A DNA stretch of 64,000 nucleotides. Origin: Salimicrobium flavidum. GTDB lineage: Bacteria; Bacillota; Bacilli; Bacillales; Halobacillaceae. Position numbers and translations under genes: made by a program. Within the stretch, counting starts at the first letter, position 1, and the number at the start of each line of letters is the position of its first letter. The notes under the pieces were generated by a model. That model worked only from the letters and a program-made list of their open reading frames with translations. It was not told the origin of the DNA and searched no databases. The stretch lies in the NCBI RefSeq assembly GCF_900156645.1, contig NZ_FTOC01000005.1:124001-188000 (forward strand), written 5' to 3'. Positions 44,996-53,683 of the stretch are shown piece after piece.

Positions 44996-45997
44996 TTGGA
45001 GTTGAATAACAACACCAGACTGTTAATATTACAACGCATTCTGTTTGAAGAAACGGACGAAAACAATGAACTGAGTATCGCTGAACTGAGCCGGAAGTTA
45101 CGGAAGTATTTCAATGTAGAAAAAGAATTCGATGCCAGAACCTTGAAGAACGACATGAACGTATTAGAGGACCTCGGCTACGAAATTATGAAAAACCGTG
45201 GTAAGTTCGGTAAAGTGTACTATAGTTTTCAGGATCGACTTTTTGAAACGTATCAGCTTCGACTATTGAACGATGCTATTCTTTCCGCGCGTTTCATCAA
45301 CGAAGAAGAAAAGAAGTCCCTCATTAAGAAATTAGGGAAAATGACCAGTGTTCATATCGCCAGAACTCTCCCTGACCCGCTTATCTTCTCACAGATGACT
45401 GCCAACGATTATGATCAGATCAAAATCAACATCGATCACGTACACCGTGCCATTTCCGATGAACGGGTCATTTATTTCAAGTACGGGAAATATAACATGG
45501 ATAAAACGTTCGAGTATCATAGGAATGGGGACGAATATGAAGTGGAACCGTATGCTCTCATTTGGCAGAATGATTTCTACTACCTGATAGGATGGTTTAA
45601 GAAAACGAAAGAGATGCGTCATTACCGTCTCGACCGTATCCGGGATATACGGATCTCCGAGCAAACGTTTGAAAAAGGGGACTTTAATGTCCAGGAGTAT
45701 GTAAATCAGAGCTTTCACATGTTTTCCGGGGAAAATATCCGGGTGGAAATCGAGTTCCATCAGTCGCTGTTGAATGTCGTACTCGATAGATTCGGCCTTG
45801 AAGCATCGGTTAAAAAAATCGATGATGAACACTTTCTCCTTTCGACAGAAGGGAAAATGAGCACCGGGCTGGTGACATGGGTTCTTCAATGGGGGCATAA
45901 AGCGCGTGTCGTATCTCCACGTGCTCTCAAACAGGAAGTCGAAGAAGAAATTATCAGGATGAAAAGTTTATACGAAGAATTGGAGAACCGCTCTTAA
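44996..45997 (+). CDS. WYL-domain transcriptional regulator
   Basis: Probable DNA-binding regulator of 333 residues. The N-terminal winged helix covers about 1-75 (LRKYFNVEKEFDARTLKNDMNVLEDLG). The WYL domain follows from about 145, with EPYALIWQNDFYYLIGWF and HYRLDRI. WYL proteins sense nucleotides or other ligands. The TTG start follows GGGGGTGAG. It is divergent from the MFS pump, so it may control it; this is inference. Confidence 0.88.
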   Translation: MELNNNTRLLILQRILFEETDENNELSIAELSRKLRKYFNVEKEFDARTLKNDMNVLEDLGYEIMKNRGKFGKVYYSFQDRLFETYQLRLLNDAILSARFINEEEKKSLIKKLGKMTSVHIARTLPDPLIFSQMTANDYDQIKINIDHVHRAISDERVIYFKYGKYNMDKTFEYHRNGDEYEVEPYALIWQNDFYYLIGWFKKTKEMRHYRLDRIRDIRISEQTFEKGDFNVQEYVNQSFHMFSGENIRVEIEFHQSLLNVVLDRFGLEASVKKIDDEHFLLSTEGKMSTGLVTWVLQWGHKARVVSPRALKQEVEEEIIRMKSLYEELENRS

Positions 45998-46016
45998 TAT
46001 AGAGGAGAGTGGTTCT
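45984..46016 (+). terminator. Possible terminator of the WYL gene
   Basis: AGAACCGCTCT (45984-45994) pairs with AGAGTGGTTCT (46006-46016); only a short T tract follows. It overlaps the stop codon. Confidence 0.5.
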
Positions 46017-46312
46017 TGTGAACGTTTTAGTTCAACTCCCTGGCCTCCCTCCTCGGAAAAAAGACTGTACTTTAGTTTGGCATAGGGGCAAACCTGATAA
46101 TACATATACCCTTTACATGGACCATACAGCTTCACTTCTCGGAGTGGGAGATTTGCACTTACCTGAATTCATAACATGATATTTAAAAAAAGCGCGACAT
46201 GGAGAGGTTCCGTTGATTTCAGCGGGTGGGGAGACTGGTGATATAAAAAGGTCATGCCGTGCTCTGCATAAAGAAGGTCCCATTTTTTCTTTTGAAAATT
46301 TTTCGGAAAAGA
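46017..46312 (+). other. Intergenic with a degenerate family-A fragment
   Basis: No gene over about 300 bases. TTGATTTCAGCGGGTGGGGAGAC (46213 onward) and GTCATGCCG look like a decayed half of the family-A repeat. The remainder shows nothing recognisable. Confidence 0.4.
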
Positions 46313-46341
46313 TTGTATTTATTCTTATCGTTTGGTATGTT
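46313..46341 (+). promoter_or_regulatory. Promoter of the dapA riboswitch transcript
   Basis: TTGTAT (46313-46318), 17 bp, TATGTT (46336-46341). Confidence 0.55.
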
Positions 46342-46384
46342 AGAGGTAATTCAATACTTTATCTTATTTCAACTAATGTTTGAA

Positions 46385-46560
46385 GTAGGGGTAGAGGTGC
46401 AATAACCATTAGTAGGTGCATAGAGAAGTATGAGCTTCCTCGAAATGCATTGAAAGGGGAAATTGCCGAAGTGGCAGAAACCTCATAATTCTGATCACTG
46501 GTTCTGGTATTTAAAAGATACAGAACTGTCATATAGGTAACTATATGGAGGGCTATCTTA
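46385..46560 (+). promoter_or_regulatory. Lysine riboswitch (L box)
   Basis: Conserved L-box words occur in order: GTAGAGGTGC (46391-46400), AGTA, GAAAGGGGAAATTGCCGAAGT (46452 onward), then the closing strand near GGGCTATCTTA. It precedes a lysine-pathway gene, dapA, and is followed by a terminator hairpin, so excess lysine should stop transcription. Confidence 0.9.
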
Positions 46561-46587
46561 CGGAGAAACGATCATACATGTTTCTAC

Positions 46588-46628
46588 GGCAACAGCGGCT
46601 CTCGGGGCTCGTTGTTGCCTTTTGTTTT
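46588..46628 (+). terminator. Riboswitch terminator
   Basis: GGCAACAGCGGCT (46588-46600) pairs with the GTTGTTGCC arm (46611-46619) and is followed by TTTTGTTTT: the expression platform of the lysine riboswitch. Confidence 0.8.
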
Positions 46629-46678
46629 GGTCCTCCACACCTCAAATTTAAAAATCTGTAAAAAGGGTGTGTAGCAAA

Positions 46679-47572
46679 ATGAACTTTGGACAAGTACTTA
46701 CGGCGATGGTGACACCGTTTGACGATCAGGAGGACATCGATTATAACCGGACGAGAAATCTCGTGGAACATTTGATCACTCATGGATCGGATGGCCTTGT
46801 AATAGCAGGCACGACCGGGGAGTCCCCGACCTTGACTGCGGAAGAGAAAGTCGAGCTTTCCCGCTTCGTAGTGGAAGTGGTAGACGGCCGGGTCCCTGTC
46901 ATTGCAGGAACCGGTTCGAACAACACAAAAGCTTCCGTGGAATTGACAAAAAGAATAGAAAGTGTCGGTGTAGATGGTATTATGCTCGTGGCTCCATACT
47001 ACAGCAAACCTTCACAGGAGGGATTGTATCTTCATTTTTCAAAAATCGCAGAAGCGACCTCCCTTCCTGTCATGCTGTATAATATACCCGGCCGAAGCGT
47101 TGTGAATATCGAGCCGTCTACCATCATAAGATTATCGGAAATCGACAATATTGTATCTGTCAAAGAAGCAAGCGGTGATTTTGATGCAGCGACTCATATC
47201 ATTACACAGACTCCGCAGGACTTCTCTGTCTACACTGGGGAAGACAGTCTTACGTTGCCGATGCTCTCGATCGGCGCAGCAGGAGTGGTTTCTGTATCAT
47301 CGCATGTTATCGGGGACGAAATGAAAGACATGGTGGCTAGTTACAAACGAGGTGACGTCACCACAGCTGCCAATCTTCACGGATATATCGTTCCGATGAT
47401 GAACCGTATGTTTGCTCAACCGAGCCCTACTCCGGTAAAAGAAGCACTGAATTATATAGGTGTACATTGCGGAAGTGTCCGTCTACCGATGATTCCGCTT
47501 GATGAGTCGGAACGGACTTCTCTCTATAACATGGTCGCCATTTATCAACAGAAAAAAGTGGCAAGTATGTAA
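46679..47572 (+). CDS. dapA: 4-hydroxy-tetrahydrodipicolinate synthase
   Basis: First enzyme of the lysine and diaminopimelate branch, 297 residues, TIM barrel. The Schiff-base lysine is Lys162 (VSVKEASGD), and GTTGESPTL (44-52) binds pyruvate. ATG 46679 gives the family N-terminus (MNFGQVLTAMVTPF) behind AAGGGTGTG. Controlled by the upstream lysine riboswitch, monocistronic, with a strong terminator. Confidence 0.96.
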   Translation: MNFGQVLTAMVTPFDDQEDIDYNRTRNLVEHLITHGSDGLVIAGTTGESPTLTAEEKVELSRFVVEVVDGRVPVIAGTGSNNTKASVELTKRIESVGVDGIMLVAPYYSKPSQEGLYLHFSKIAEATSLPVMLYNIPGRSVVNIEPSTIIRLSEIDNIVSVKEASGDFDAATHIITQTPQDFSVYTGEDSLTLPMLSIGAAGVVSVSSHVIGDEMKDMVASYKRGDVTTAANLHGYIVPMMNRMFAQPSPTPVKEALNYIGVHCGSVRLPMIPLDESERTSLYNMVAIYQQKKVASM

Positions 47573-47584
47573 GTCATAAGTCTT

Positions 47585-47612
47585 AACCTCCCTGAGCTCA
47601 GGGAGGTTTTTT
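47585..47612 (+). terminator. Terminator of dapA
   Basis: AACCTCCCTGA pairs with TCAGGGAGGTT, followed by TTTT. Confidence 0.9.
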
Positions 47613-47678
47613 GTATGGCAACACCTAATACCAGGTACCAACTTAGTCCATAAGCTTGATGTTCGTTTTACAGAAAAA

Positions 47679-47710
47679 TGGTACAATAGCTGTACCAGGG
47701 CCTACCCTGG
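47679..47710 (+). promoter_or_regulatory. Amidase promoter (extended -10) and leader hairpin
   Basis: TGGTACAAT (47679-47687) is an extended -10; I see no good -35. CCAGGG-CCTA-CCCTGG (47695-47710) forms a 6-bp hairpin just before the Shine-Dalgarno at 47716. Confidence 0.5.
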
Positions 47711-47728
47711 AGATAAGGAGGGAGATCG

Positions 47729-48805
47729 ATCGGTAAACAGGTAGCTGCACTATTATTTGCATTTTTATTTATTTTCACCGTTGCAGGTACAGCGTCCGCT
47801 AACGAGCAGGTAGAGAAAGAAGTGGATGCGACATCGCTACTGATGCGGGAAGCACCTGCTGATGGAGCTGCTGTGCTCGGAGCGATTCCTGGAGGTCAGA
47901 CGGTTACGGTCCAGGAAGAGAAATACGGTTGGGCAAACGTTGATTATAATGGACAAAATGGCTGGGTCGCCGGCTATTATCTTGTCTCCAACGGATCTGA
48001 TCATTCATCTTCCGGGAATGTTTCTGGAACAGTGACTGTAAAAGCTGATTCTGTCCGCTTGCGGAGTGGACCGGGGACAGAGAATCGTATACTCGGTGTG
48101 ACCAGTGACGGTGATAGTTACCGGAAGCTGGCGAAAGAAAACGGCTGGGTGAAAGTTCGGCTCGGTGATGGTTCCGCCGCATGGATCGCAGGTTTTCTGA
48201 CGAGTGAAGGGAATTCTTCCGGAGCAACAGCTTCATCGACACCTTCAGCATCTTCTTCACCGGCTGTCTCTTCTATTGGGAAGGCTACGATTGTAGTCGA
48301 TGCCGGACATGGGGGATACGAACCCGGAGCGATAGGCAGAGATGGGACGCTTGAAAAGGACCTGACATTGGCAACGGCTCAGACTGTGGCAAGTGCGCTA
48401 CGTTACGCAGGGGCTGAAGTTATCATGACGAGAACATCAAATCGTTATGTCTCTTTGCCTGGAAGAGCAGGACTTGCGGCAACATACAATGCGGATGCAT
48501 TCGTAAGTGTACACTACAATTCCAGTCGATCCGAAAACGCCAGAGGAATAAGCTCGTTCTACTATGGTTCTCCATCGCTTGCAGGAGCTATCCAGGATCG
48601 ACTCGTAGCCCGCACTTCCTACCAGGATGATGGGACAAGGCATGGAGATTTCCACGTTCTTCGGGAAAACAGTTCTCCAGCGGTTCTGCTGGAACTTGGC
48701 TATGTCTCGAATGCTTATGAACTGAGCCGGGCAAAAACAAGAGATCACCGGGAACAGGTAGCTCAGGCTGTGACAGAAGGAGTAAGGAACTATTTAGCCG
48801 ATTGA
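47729..48805 (+). CDS. Secreted SH3b N-acetylmuramoyl-L-alanine amidase; AUC start proposed
   Basis: Cell-wall amidase (Amidase_3), 358 residues from the proposed start. A signal peptide (about 1-24, ending TASA) precedes two SH3b domains (about 30-90 and 95-155), a Ser/Ala linker, and the amidase domain. Zinc ligands are in DAGHGG, the Glu of GTLEKD and SVHYN; the catalytic Glu is in LLELGYVSN. The only in-frame GTG, 47822, would delete the whole signal peptide. AGGAGG (47716-47721) is seven bases before ATC 47729, where the signal peptide begins (GKQVAALLFAF). No in-frame ATG, GTG or TTG occurs before 47822. Confidence 0.85.
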   Translation: MGKQVAALLFAFLFIFTVAGTASANEQVEKEVDATSLLMREAPADGAAVLGAIPGGQTVTVQEEKYGWANVDYNGQNGWVAGYYLVSNGSDHSSSGNVSGTVTVKADSVRLRSGPGTENRILGVTSDGDSYRKLAKENGWVKVRLGDGSAAWIAGFLTSEGNSSGATASSTPSASSSPAVSSIGKATIVVDAGHGGYEPGAIGRDGTLEKDLTLATAQTVASALRYAGAEVIMTRTSNRYVSLPGRAGLAATYNADAFVSVHYNSSRSENARGISSFYYGSPSLAGAIQDRLVARTSYQDDGTRHGDFHVLRENSSPAVLLELGYVSNAYELSRAKTRDHREQVAQAVTEGVRNYLAD

Positions 48806-48847
48806 CAACAAGAATCCTACATAATTTTAAAACCAGGCTGTTAACGT

Positions 48848-48885
48848 AAAAATCCCCGGATTCGATTAGGAATCCGGGGATTTTT
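48848..48885. terminator. Bidirectional terminator between amidase and katE
   Basis: AAAAATCCCCGGATTC (48848-48863) pairs with GAATCCGGGGATTTTT (48870-48885). It serves both convergent genes. Confidence 0.9.
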
Positions 48886-48888
48886 CAT

Positions 48889-50925
48889 TTATACGAGCTC
48901 GCGATCAAAGAAACGGTGAGCAGCAACTGCTCTGATGAAATCTTCGCCGAAGGATTCAAGATCGCTGGAAGTGATGACACCTGGTTGATGAGCCATCTCC
49001 TCTTCTTCGATCCATGTTTTTCCGTCGTGCGTAGCTCCAATGGGTTTGAAGTGCATATATGCTTCTTTCGCAAAATACTTAGCTTTGTCTTTGTAGGATT
49101 TATCGAGATTCGGTCCTCCTACAACATAGACAGCATCGAACAGGACGGAGTCACCAGTGAGGAAGGTATGGTCCGCTTCTACTGTGTCTCCGTTATCCGC
49201 TTTGATTTTTCCGAGTTTGGTACTGAAAATCTCAGCGTCTGCGCCGGCTTTATCGATACCGTCAAGCACACCCTGTACCTCTTTTCCGTTGAAACCTTCC
49301 GCAAGAAGAACGGCGACTTTGCGGGTCTCCGGTGATTGTACAGAGTTAGCGATACTTAGAGCAGGAGAAGATTTCGTGATATTTTCCGCCTGATCCTGTG
49401 GAGCTGCAAGACCGAGGTTGTCAGCTACATAAGAAGCAAGGTCATTGCTGATGTGGGAAAGCATATCTACAACTTGCTCCCGGACAGCTGTCTGCTGGCA
49501 TTTGCCGAGCTCAAAGCTGATCGCATCTTTGATGTGACCTTTTTCATATTCGTTCATACTGTTCCAGAACAGAATTGCCTGGGAGAAGTGGTCTTTGAAA
49601 CTCTCACTACGCTTGCGTACTTTCTTGCCGTCCACTTTCTCCTGGTAATGTTCAAATCCACCTTCTTCTGGCGGCACTGTACGTGGATGGTTATCAGCTA
49701 ACGAGTTGTTGTGGTAGCTCGACTGACCACGGTTGATAGTCATCCGGTGCATGCCGTCACGCTGGTTGTTGTGGAATGGGCATACGGATTTGTTGATCGG
49801 AATTTCATGGAAGTTCGGTCCGCCGAGTCTTGTAAGCTGAGTATCCGTGTACGAGAACAGACGTCCCTGAAGAAGCGGGTCGTTTGAAAAGTCGATACCC
49901 GGCACGACATGTCCAGGGTGGAAAGCGACCTGTTCATTCTCTGCGAATACGTTGTCCACGTTCCGGTTCAGCGTCAGTTTTCCGACGATTTTTACCGGTA
50001 CATCCTCTTCCGGCCACAGTTTCGTAGCATCGAGGATATCGAAATCGAAAGTATGTTCATCTTCTTCCTTGATGATTTGGAGCCCAAGTTCGTACTCGAC
50101 GTGATCTCCGTTCTCGATAGCTTCATATAAGTCGGCACGGTGGAAGTCCGGGTTCTTTCCGTTCACTTTTTGTGCTTCGTCCCATACGAGGGAGTGAACG
50201 CCGAGCTTCGGTTTCCAGTGGAACTTGACGAAATGCGCTTTCCCTTCTTTGTTCACAAGACGGAAGGTGTGTACGCCGAAACCTTCCATCATCCGGAAAC
50301 TGCGTGGAATGGAACGTGGGCTCATCGCCCACATGATCATATGCGCAGATTCCTGGTTGTTCGCAATGAAATCCCAGAAAGTATCATGCGCACTGGCTGC
50401 CTGCGGAATACCGTTATGAGGCTCAGGCTTCACCGCATGTACGAGATCCGGAAATTTGATGGCGTCCTGAATGAAAAAGACAGGTATGTTGTTTCCGACC
50501 AGGTCGAAATTCCCTTCATCTGTGTAGAATTTCGTAGCGAATCCACGCACGTCCCTTGCCAGATCAGCCGATCCTTTGGAGCCGGCTACTGTAGAGAAAC
50601 GGGTGAATGTCGGTGTCTTTTTGCTTGTATCTGTAAGAAAATCTGCTGTTGTGTATTCTTCGAGAGATTCGTAGAGTTCGAATTCACCATGAGCGGAAAA
50701 TCCTCTGGCGTGTACGGCGCGTTCCGGAATACGCTCATGGTCGAAGTGAGTGATTTTTTCTCTGAAATGGAAATCTTCCATGAGGGTAGGGCCACGTTCG
50801 CCTGCCTTCAGGGAAAACTCATCCTCCGATAGCTTCGTGCCATGATTCGTCGTCATATCTTTATCGCGGTCATCAGCTGTGAAACGGTCCAGTTGTTCCT
50901 GTTTCTTGCTTTTTTTATCGCTCAC
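48889..50925 (-). CDS. katE: Large-subunit catalase (HPII type)
   Basis: Monofunctional haem catalase of 678 residues with a C-terminal class-I-glutamine-amidotransferase/DJ-1-like domain (about 530-678). Catalytic His72 is in ERAVHARG, and Asn145 in LVGNNIP. The haem Tyr is in [10 protein letters not shown] chose GTG 50925 (MSDKKSKKQ), because the ATG at 50931 abuts AGGAGG with no spacing. A sigma-B-like promoter sits upstream, as for katE of B. subtilis. Confidence 0.95.
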   Translation of the reverse strand: MSDKKSKKQEQLDRFTADDRDKDMTTNHGTKLSEDEFSLKAGERGPTLMEDFHFREKITHFDHERIPERAVHARGFSAHGEFELYESLEEYTTADFLTDTSKKTPTFTRFSTVAGSKGSADLARDVRGFATKFYTDEGNFDLVGNNIPVFFIQDAIKFPDLVHAVKPEPHNGIPQAASAHDTFWDFIANNQESAHMIMWAMSPRSIPRSFRMMEGFGVHTFRLVNKEGKAHFVKFHWKPKLGVHSLVWDEAQKVNGKNPDFHRADLYEAIENGDHVEYELGLQIIKEEDEHTFDFDILDATKLWPEEDVPVKIVGKLTLNRNVDNVFAENEQVAFHPGHVVPGIDFSNDPLLQGRLFSYTDTQLTRLGGPNFHEIPINKSVCPFHNNQRDGMHRMTINRGQSSYHNNSLADNHPRTVPPEEGGFEHYQEKVDGKKVRKRSESFKDHFSQAILFWNSMNEYEKGHIKDAISFELGKCQQTAVREQVVDMLSHISNDLASYVADNLGLAAPQDQAENITKSSPALSIANSVQSPETRKVAVLLAEGFNGKEVQGVLDGIDKAGADAEIFSTKLGKIKADNGDTVEADHTFLTGDSVLFDAVYVVGGPNLDKSYKDKAKYFAKEAYMHFKPIGATHDGKTWIEEEEMAHQPGVITSSDLESFGEDFIRAVAAHRFFDRELV

Positions 50926-50961
50926 ATACATCCTCCTTTTAAGAATAGATTCTTAAAGATT

Positions 50962-50987
50962 TTACCCAGTACATAAAACATCGAAAC
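50962..50987 (-). promoter_or_regulatory. Sigma-B-like promoter of katE
   Basis: On the minus strand GTTTCG (complement of 50982-50987), 14 bp, GGGTAA (complement of 50962-50967), against GTTTAA-N12-15-GGGTAT. About 37 bp before the gene. Confidence 0.6.
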
Positions 50988-51237
50988 ATGTTTTTGACAT
51001 TTATTGTGAGATGATAGCGATTCTAATTTAGATATGCTCAGCATATAATTCTGATTGAGGGGAGGGCTTGAGTTTCTCTTTTGAAGATGGGGTGAAAAGT
51101 AGCGGACCACCTATGCAGAGAGGGCTTCTATGTTTCTTTTAGTCTATTTTCGATAGCGTATATACAGGTACAAAAAACCGATTTCATTTTTCGGAATACT
51201 CTGTTAGTGTTCTATTTGAACTGAGAGGAGGGGCTAT
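50988..51237. other. Intergenic between divergent katE and the cyclodeaminase-like gene
   Basis: No gene. A short CCGATTTCATTTTTCGG hairpin lies near 51178-51195. A GGGGAGG-preceded TTG at 51069 opens only 24 codons and is not called. Confidence 0.35.
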
Positions 51238-51969
51238 ATGAATGTTGTAAAAGCAGAAGAAATCAGAAAGAAATTTTCGATGAGGGAAACGATGGAACCG
51301 GTTTTCCTTTGTGACGCCATTGCGGTCACAGCCCTTCGAACCGGGGCGCTCGGGGCGCTCGGAGGGCTCGGGATGAAATATTTAGCTGATAAAAATGCGG
51401 AAACGCTCGGAATCATAGGTACGGGCACTCAAGGATGGAGTCATCTTCAGTCCGCCCTTGTGGCACGTAATGTCAAAGACGTACATATTTTCAATCGATC
51501 GAAAAGCAAGGCTCTTTCCTTTAAAGAAAAAGCGGAAAAGACGTTTTCTGAGGTGAGGTTCCACGTTTCTGATGTAGAAGAACTGGTGAAACAATCAGAT
51601 ATCATCGTGACTACCACTACCTCTTCGGAACCGGTTTTGCCGGAACTTCCTGAAGAAGAGTGGAAAGGAAAACTTATAGTCGGAGCAGGCTCGTTCCGAC
51701 CTGCGATGCAGGAAATATCTGATCAGGTTCTGAAAGTTGCTGACGAAATACATGTGGATGCGGAAAGTGCACTTCGTGAATCAGGGGATATGATCAGAGC
51801 ACAGGAGTTGACGGAGAAAATTGATGGGTCCCGGAACTTAGAACGACTCATCACGGACGGATATATTCCGGATAATACTTTAGATAAGCTTATTTTATTC
51901 AAATCCGTCGGCGCTTCAATCTTTGATTTGGTAACTGCTCGTGCTATTTATGAAAACTATTACAGGTGA
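51238..51969 (+). CDS. Ornithine cyclodeaminase/mu-crystallin-like protein with internal deletion
   Basis: The 243-residue frame is intact but lacks a block of about 80-90 residues. Residues 1-22 (NVVKAEEIRKKFSMRETMEPV) match the usual start. Residue 23 onward (FLCDAIAVTALRTGA) matches what is normally around residue 105. The Rossmann motif GIIGTGTQG and the C-terminal half, including the VDAES acidic segment, are present. The missing part holds the substrate-binding strands with the conserved Arg and Lys, so normal activity is unlikely. Start ATG follows GAGGAGGGG. Either a decaying gene or an altered dehydrogenase. Confidence 0.75.
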   Translation: MNVVKAEEIRKKFSMRETMEPVFLCDAIAVTALRTGALGALGGLGMKYLADKNAETLGIIGTGTQGWSHLQSALVARNVKDVHIFNRSKSKALSFKEKAEKTFSEVRFHVSDVEELVKQSDIIVTTTTSSEPVLPELPEEEWKGKLIVGAGSFRPAMQEISDQVLKVADEIHVDAESALRESGDMIRAQELTEKIDGSRNLERLITDGYIPDNTLDKLILFKSVGASIFDLVTARAIYENYYR

Positions 51970-52087
51970 ATAGGGGGGGAGAAGAAAGGAGAGATTTGAC
52001 GAAACAGAAATGGAAAGACCCTGGTATTGTAAGAGGCGGAGTTTTTGGTACACTAAGGGTACATTACATAAAGAGGGATGGGATGAG

Positions 52088-52753
52088 ATGTTAGACCGGC
52101 AGTTATCGATGAATCTCAGTCAGTATGAAGGGCTCTATGATATGGTCGTCCCTCAGGGTCATTTTTTGAGGAAAATCAATGACCTGGTCGACTTTTCGTT
52201 CGTCTATGATGAACTGAAAGATACCTATTGTCATAATAACGGTCGTCATGCCATCCATCCGATCCGGATGTTCAAATACCTTCTACTTAAAACGATTTAT
52301 GACCTCTCGGACGTTGATGTCGTTGAACGGGCGCAGGTGGATATGTCCTTTAAGTATTTTCTGGAAATGGCTCCGGAAGAAGAAGTCATTGATCCCAGTC
52401 TCCTCACTCACTTCCGCCGCCAACGTTTGAAAGGGGAAGGCCTCCTCGATCTTCTCATCGCAAAAAGTGTGGAGGTGGCCATCGACCAAGGAGTTCTCAA
52501 ATCCAAAGCCATCATCGTTGATGCCACTCATACCAGAGCCCGTTATAATCAGAGCTCGCCGGAAGAAATCCTGCGAAAGCGTTCCAAGGAAGTAAGGAAG
52601 ATGATCTACAAAGCCGACGAAACGAAAAAAGATATCATGCCGGAAAAACCGGTGGAAAACACCCTTGAAGCAGAACTGGCTTATTCGGAACATCTCATCG
52701 ATGTCATCGAAACGGATGCAGCCGTGGCGTCTCTCGGGCGTCCCTTCCAATGA
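52088..52753 (+). pseudogene. Truncated IS1182-type transposase
   Basis: N-terminal 221 residues of a transposase usually more than twice as long. Family words are MNLSQYEGLYDMVVP, HPIRMFKYLLLKTIYDLSD and VDPSLLTHFRRQRL-like IDPSLLTHFRR. The first catalytic Asp is in IIVDATHT; the other two acidic residues are absent. ATG 52088 follows AAAGAGGGATGGGATG. The frame ends inside a perfect terminator-like hairpin. GGAGTTTTTGGTACA (about 52038) upstream and the inverted GAGTCTGGTACA (about 52800-52811) downstream may be the IS ends, which would make this a roughly 0.77-kb internally deleted copy. Confidence 0.8.
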
Positions 52754-52780
52754 AAGTCATTGGAAGGGACGCCCTTTTTT
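52736..52780 (+). terminator. Perfect hairpin closing the transposase fragment
   Basis: GGGCGTCCCTTCCAATGA (52736-52753) pairs perfectly over 18 bp with 52757-52774, and six T follow. The stop codon of the fragment lies in the 5' arm. Confidence 0.85.
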
Positions 52781-52897
52781 ACTAATATTTACTGGTTTTG
52801 TACCAGACTCTTTTATTTGCCTTTTAGGGCTTTTTCCCGGAAACAAGGGCTCAACAACGGGAAGATGAAGGTATGTTTTGGCAGGGAGTATGTAAAA

Positions 52898-52934
52898 GTG
52901 AAATAAATATGAAGTTTTTGTATAAAATGATACA
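52898..52934 (+). promoter_or_regulatory. Promoter and possible operator of the ABC exporter
   Basis: GTGAAA (52898-52903), 17 bp, TATAAA (52921-52926). TGTAT-N6-ATACA (52919-52934) is an inverted repeat over the -10, possibly a repressor site. Confidence 0.4.
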
Positions 52935-52975
52935 TACATAGGGAATACAGATAAAAGAGGGAAGGGGGCATCAAG

Positions 52976-53683
52976 GTGATTGAGCTAAACGGAGTATCCC
53001 ACAGTTTCGGCAATATCAAAGTTTTAGAGGACATCAACCTTTCTGTGGATAAGGGAGAAGTGTTTGGTCTTCTCGGTCCGTCCGGTTCCGGAAAAACGAC
53101 ACTTGTCAGAATAATGACAGGAATGATTGTACCGGATGAAGGTAGAGTGAGACTCAGAGATCAGGAAATGCCGAAGCGTTCCTTGATGAAAAGGTTCGGA
53201 TATATGGCTCAGGAAGATGCTCTTTACCAGGAACTGACGGCATGGGAAAATCTGGATTTTTTCGCTTCTTTTTACCTAAGGAAAAAGAAGAAAGAGAGGA
53301 TGGAGCATGTCCTTCACATAACAGGACTTACGGAATATAAGGAGAGACCTGTTTTCAAGTTTTCAGGGGGGATGAAGCGTCGTCTATCCCTGGCGATTGC
53401 TCTTGTGCACAACCCCGACATCCTTATCCTTGACGAACCGACGACTGGACTCGATCCTGTGTTGCGTCGTTCTATCTGGTCTGAATTTTATCAGTTGAAA
53501 GAAAACGGTAAGACGATTCTCATAACGACTCACGCATTGGACGAGGCGGAGAAATGTGATCGCCTTGCTATGCTACGTGGTGGAAAAGTAATCGCTGCAG
53601 GCAGTCCAGGTGAGTGGAAGAAGGAGCTTCGCACGGATAGTCTTGAAGATGTATTTCTTCATTATGGGGGTGGAGATATATGA
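52976..53683 (+). CDS. ABC transporter ATP-binding protein (ABC-2 exporter type)
   Basis: ATPase of 235 residues. Walker A is GPSGSGKT (about 34-41), the signature FSGGMKRRLS, Walker B ILILDEPTTG, and the switch TTHALDEA. The GTG start follows AAGGGGGCA. Its stop overlaps the permease start (ATGA, 53680-53683). Together they form a two-gene exporter of the drug or lipid type; substrate unknown. Confidence 0.92.
   Translation: MIELNGVSHSFGNIKVLEDINLSVDKGEVFGLLGPSGSGKTTLVRIMTGMIVPDEGRVRLRDQEMPKRSLMKRFGYMAQEDALYQELTAWENLDFFASFYLRKKKKERMEHVLHITGLTEYKERPVFKFSGGMKRRLSLAIALVHNPDILILDEPTTGLDPVLRRSIWSEFYQLKENGKTILITTHALDEAEKCDRLAMLRGGKVIAAGSPGEWKKELRTDSLEDVFLHYGGGDI

Noticed and set aside
50140-50832. 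A 230-codon plus-strand frame opposite katE
   Set aside because: Antisense shadow of a highly conserved catalase; no ribosome-binding site.
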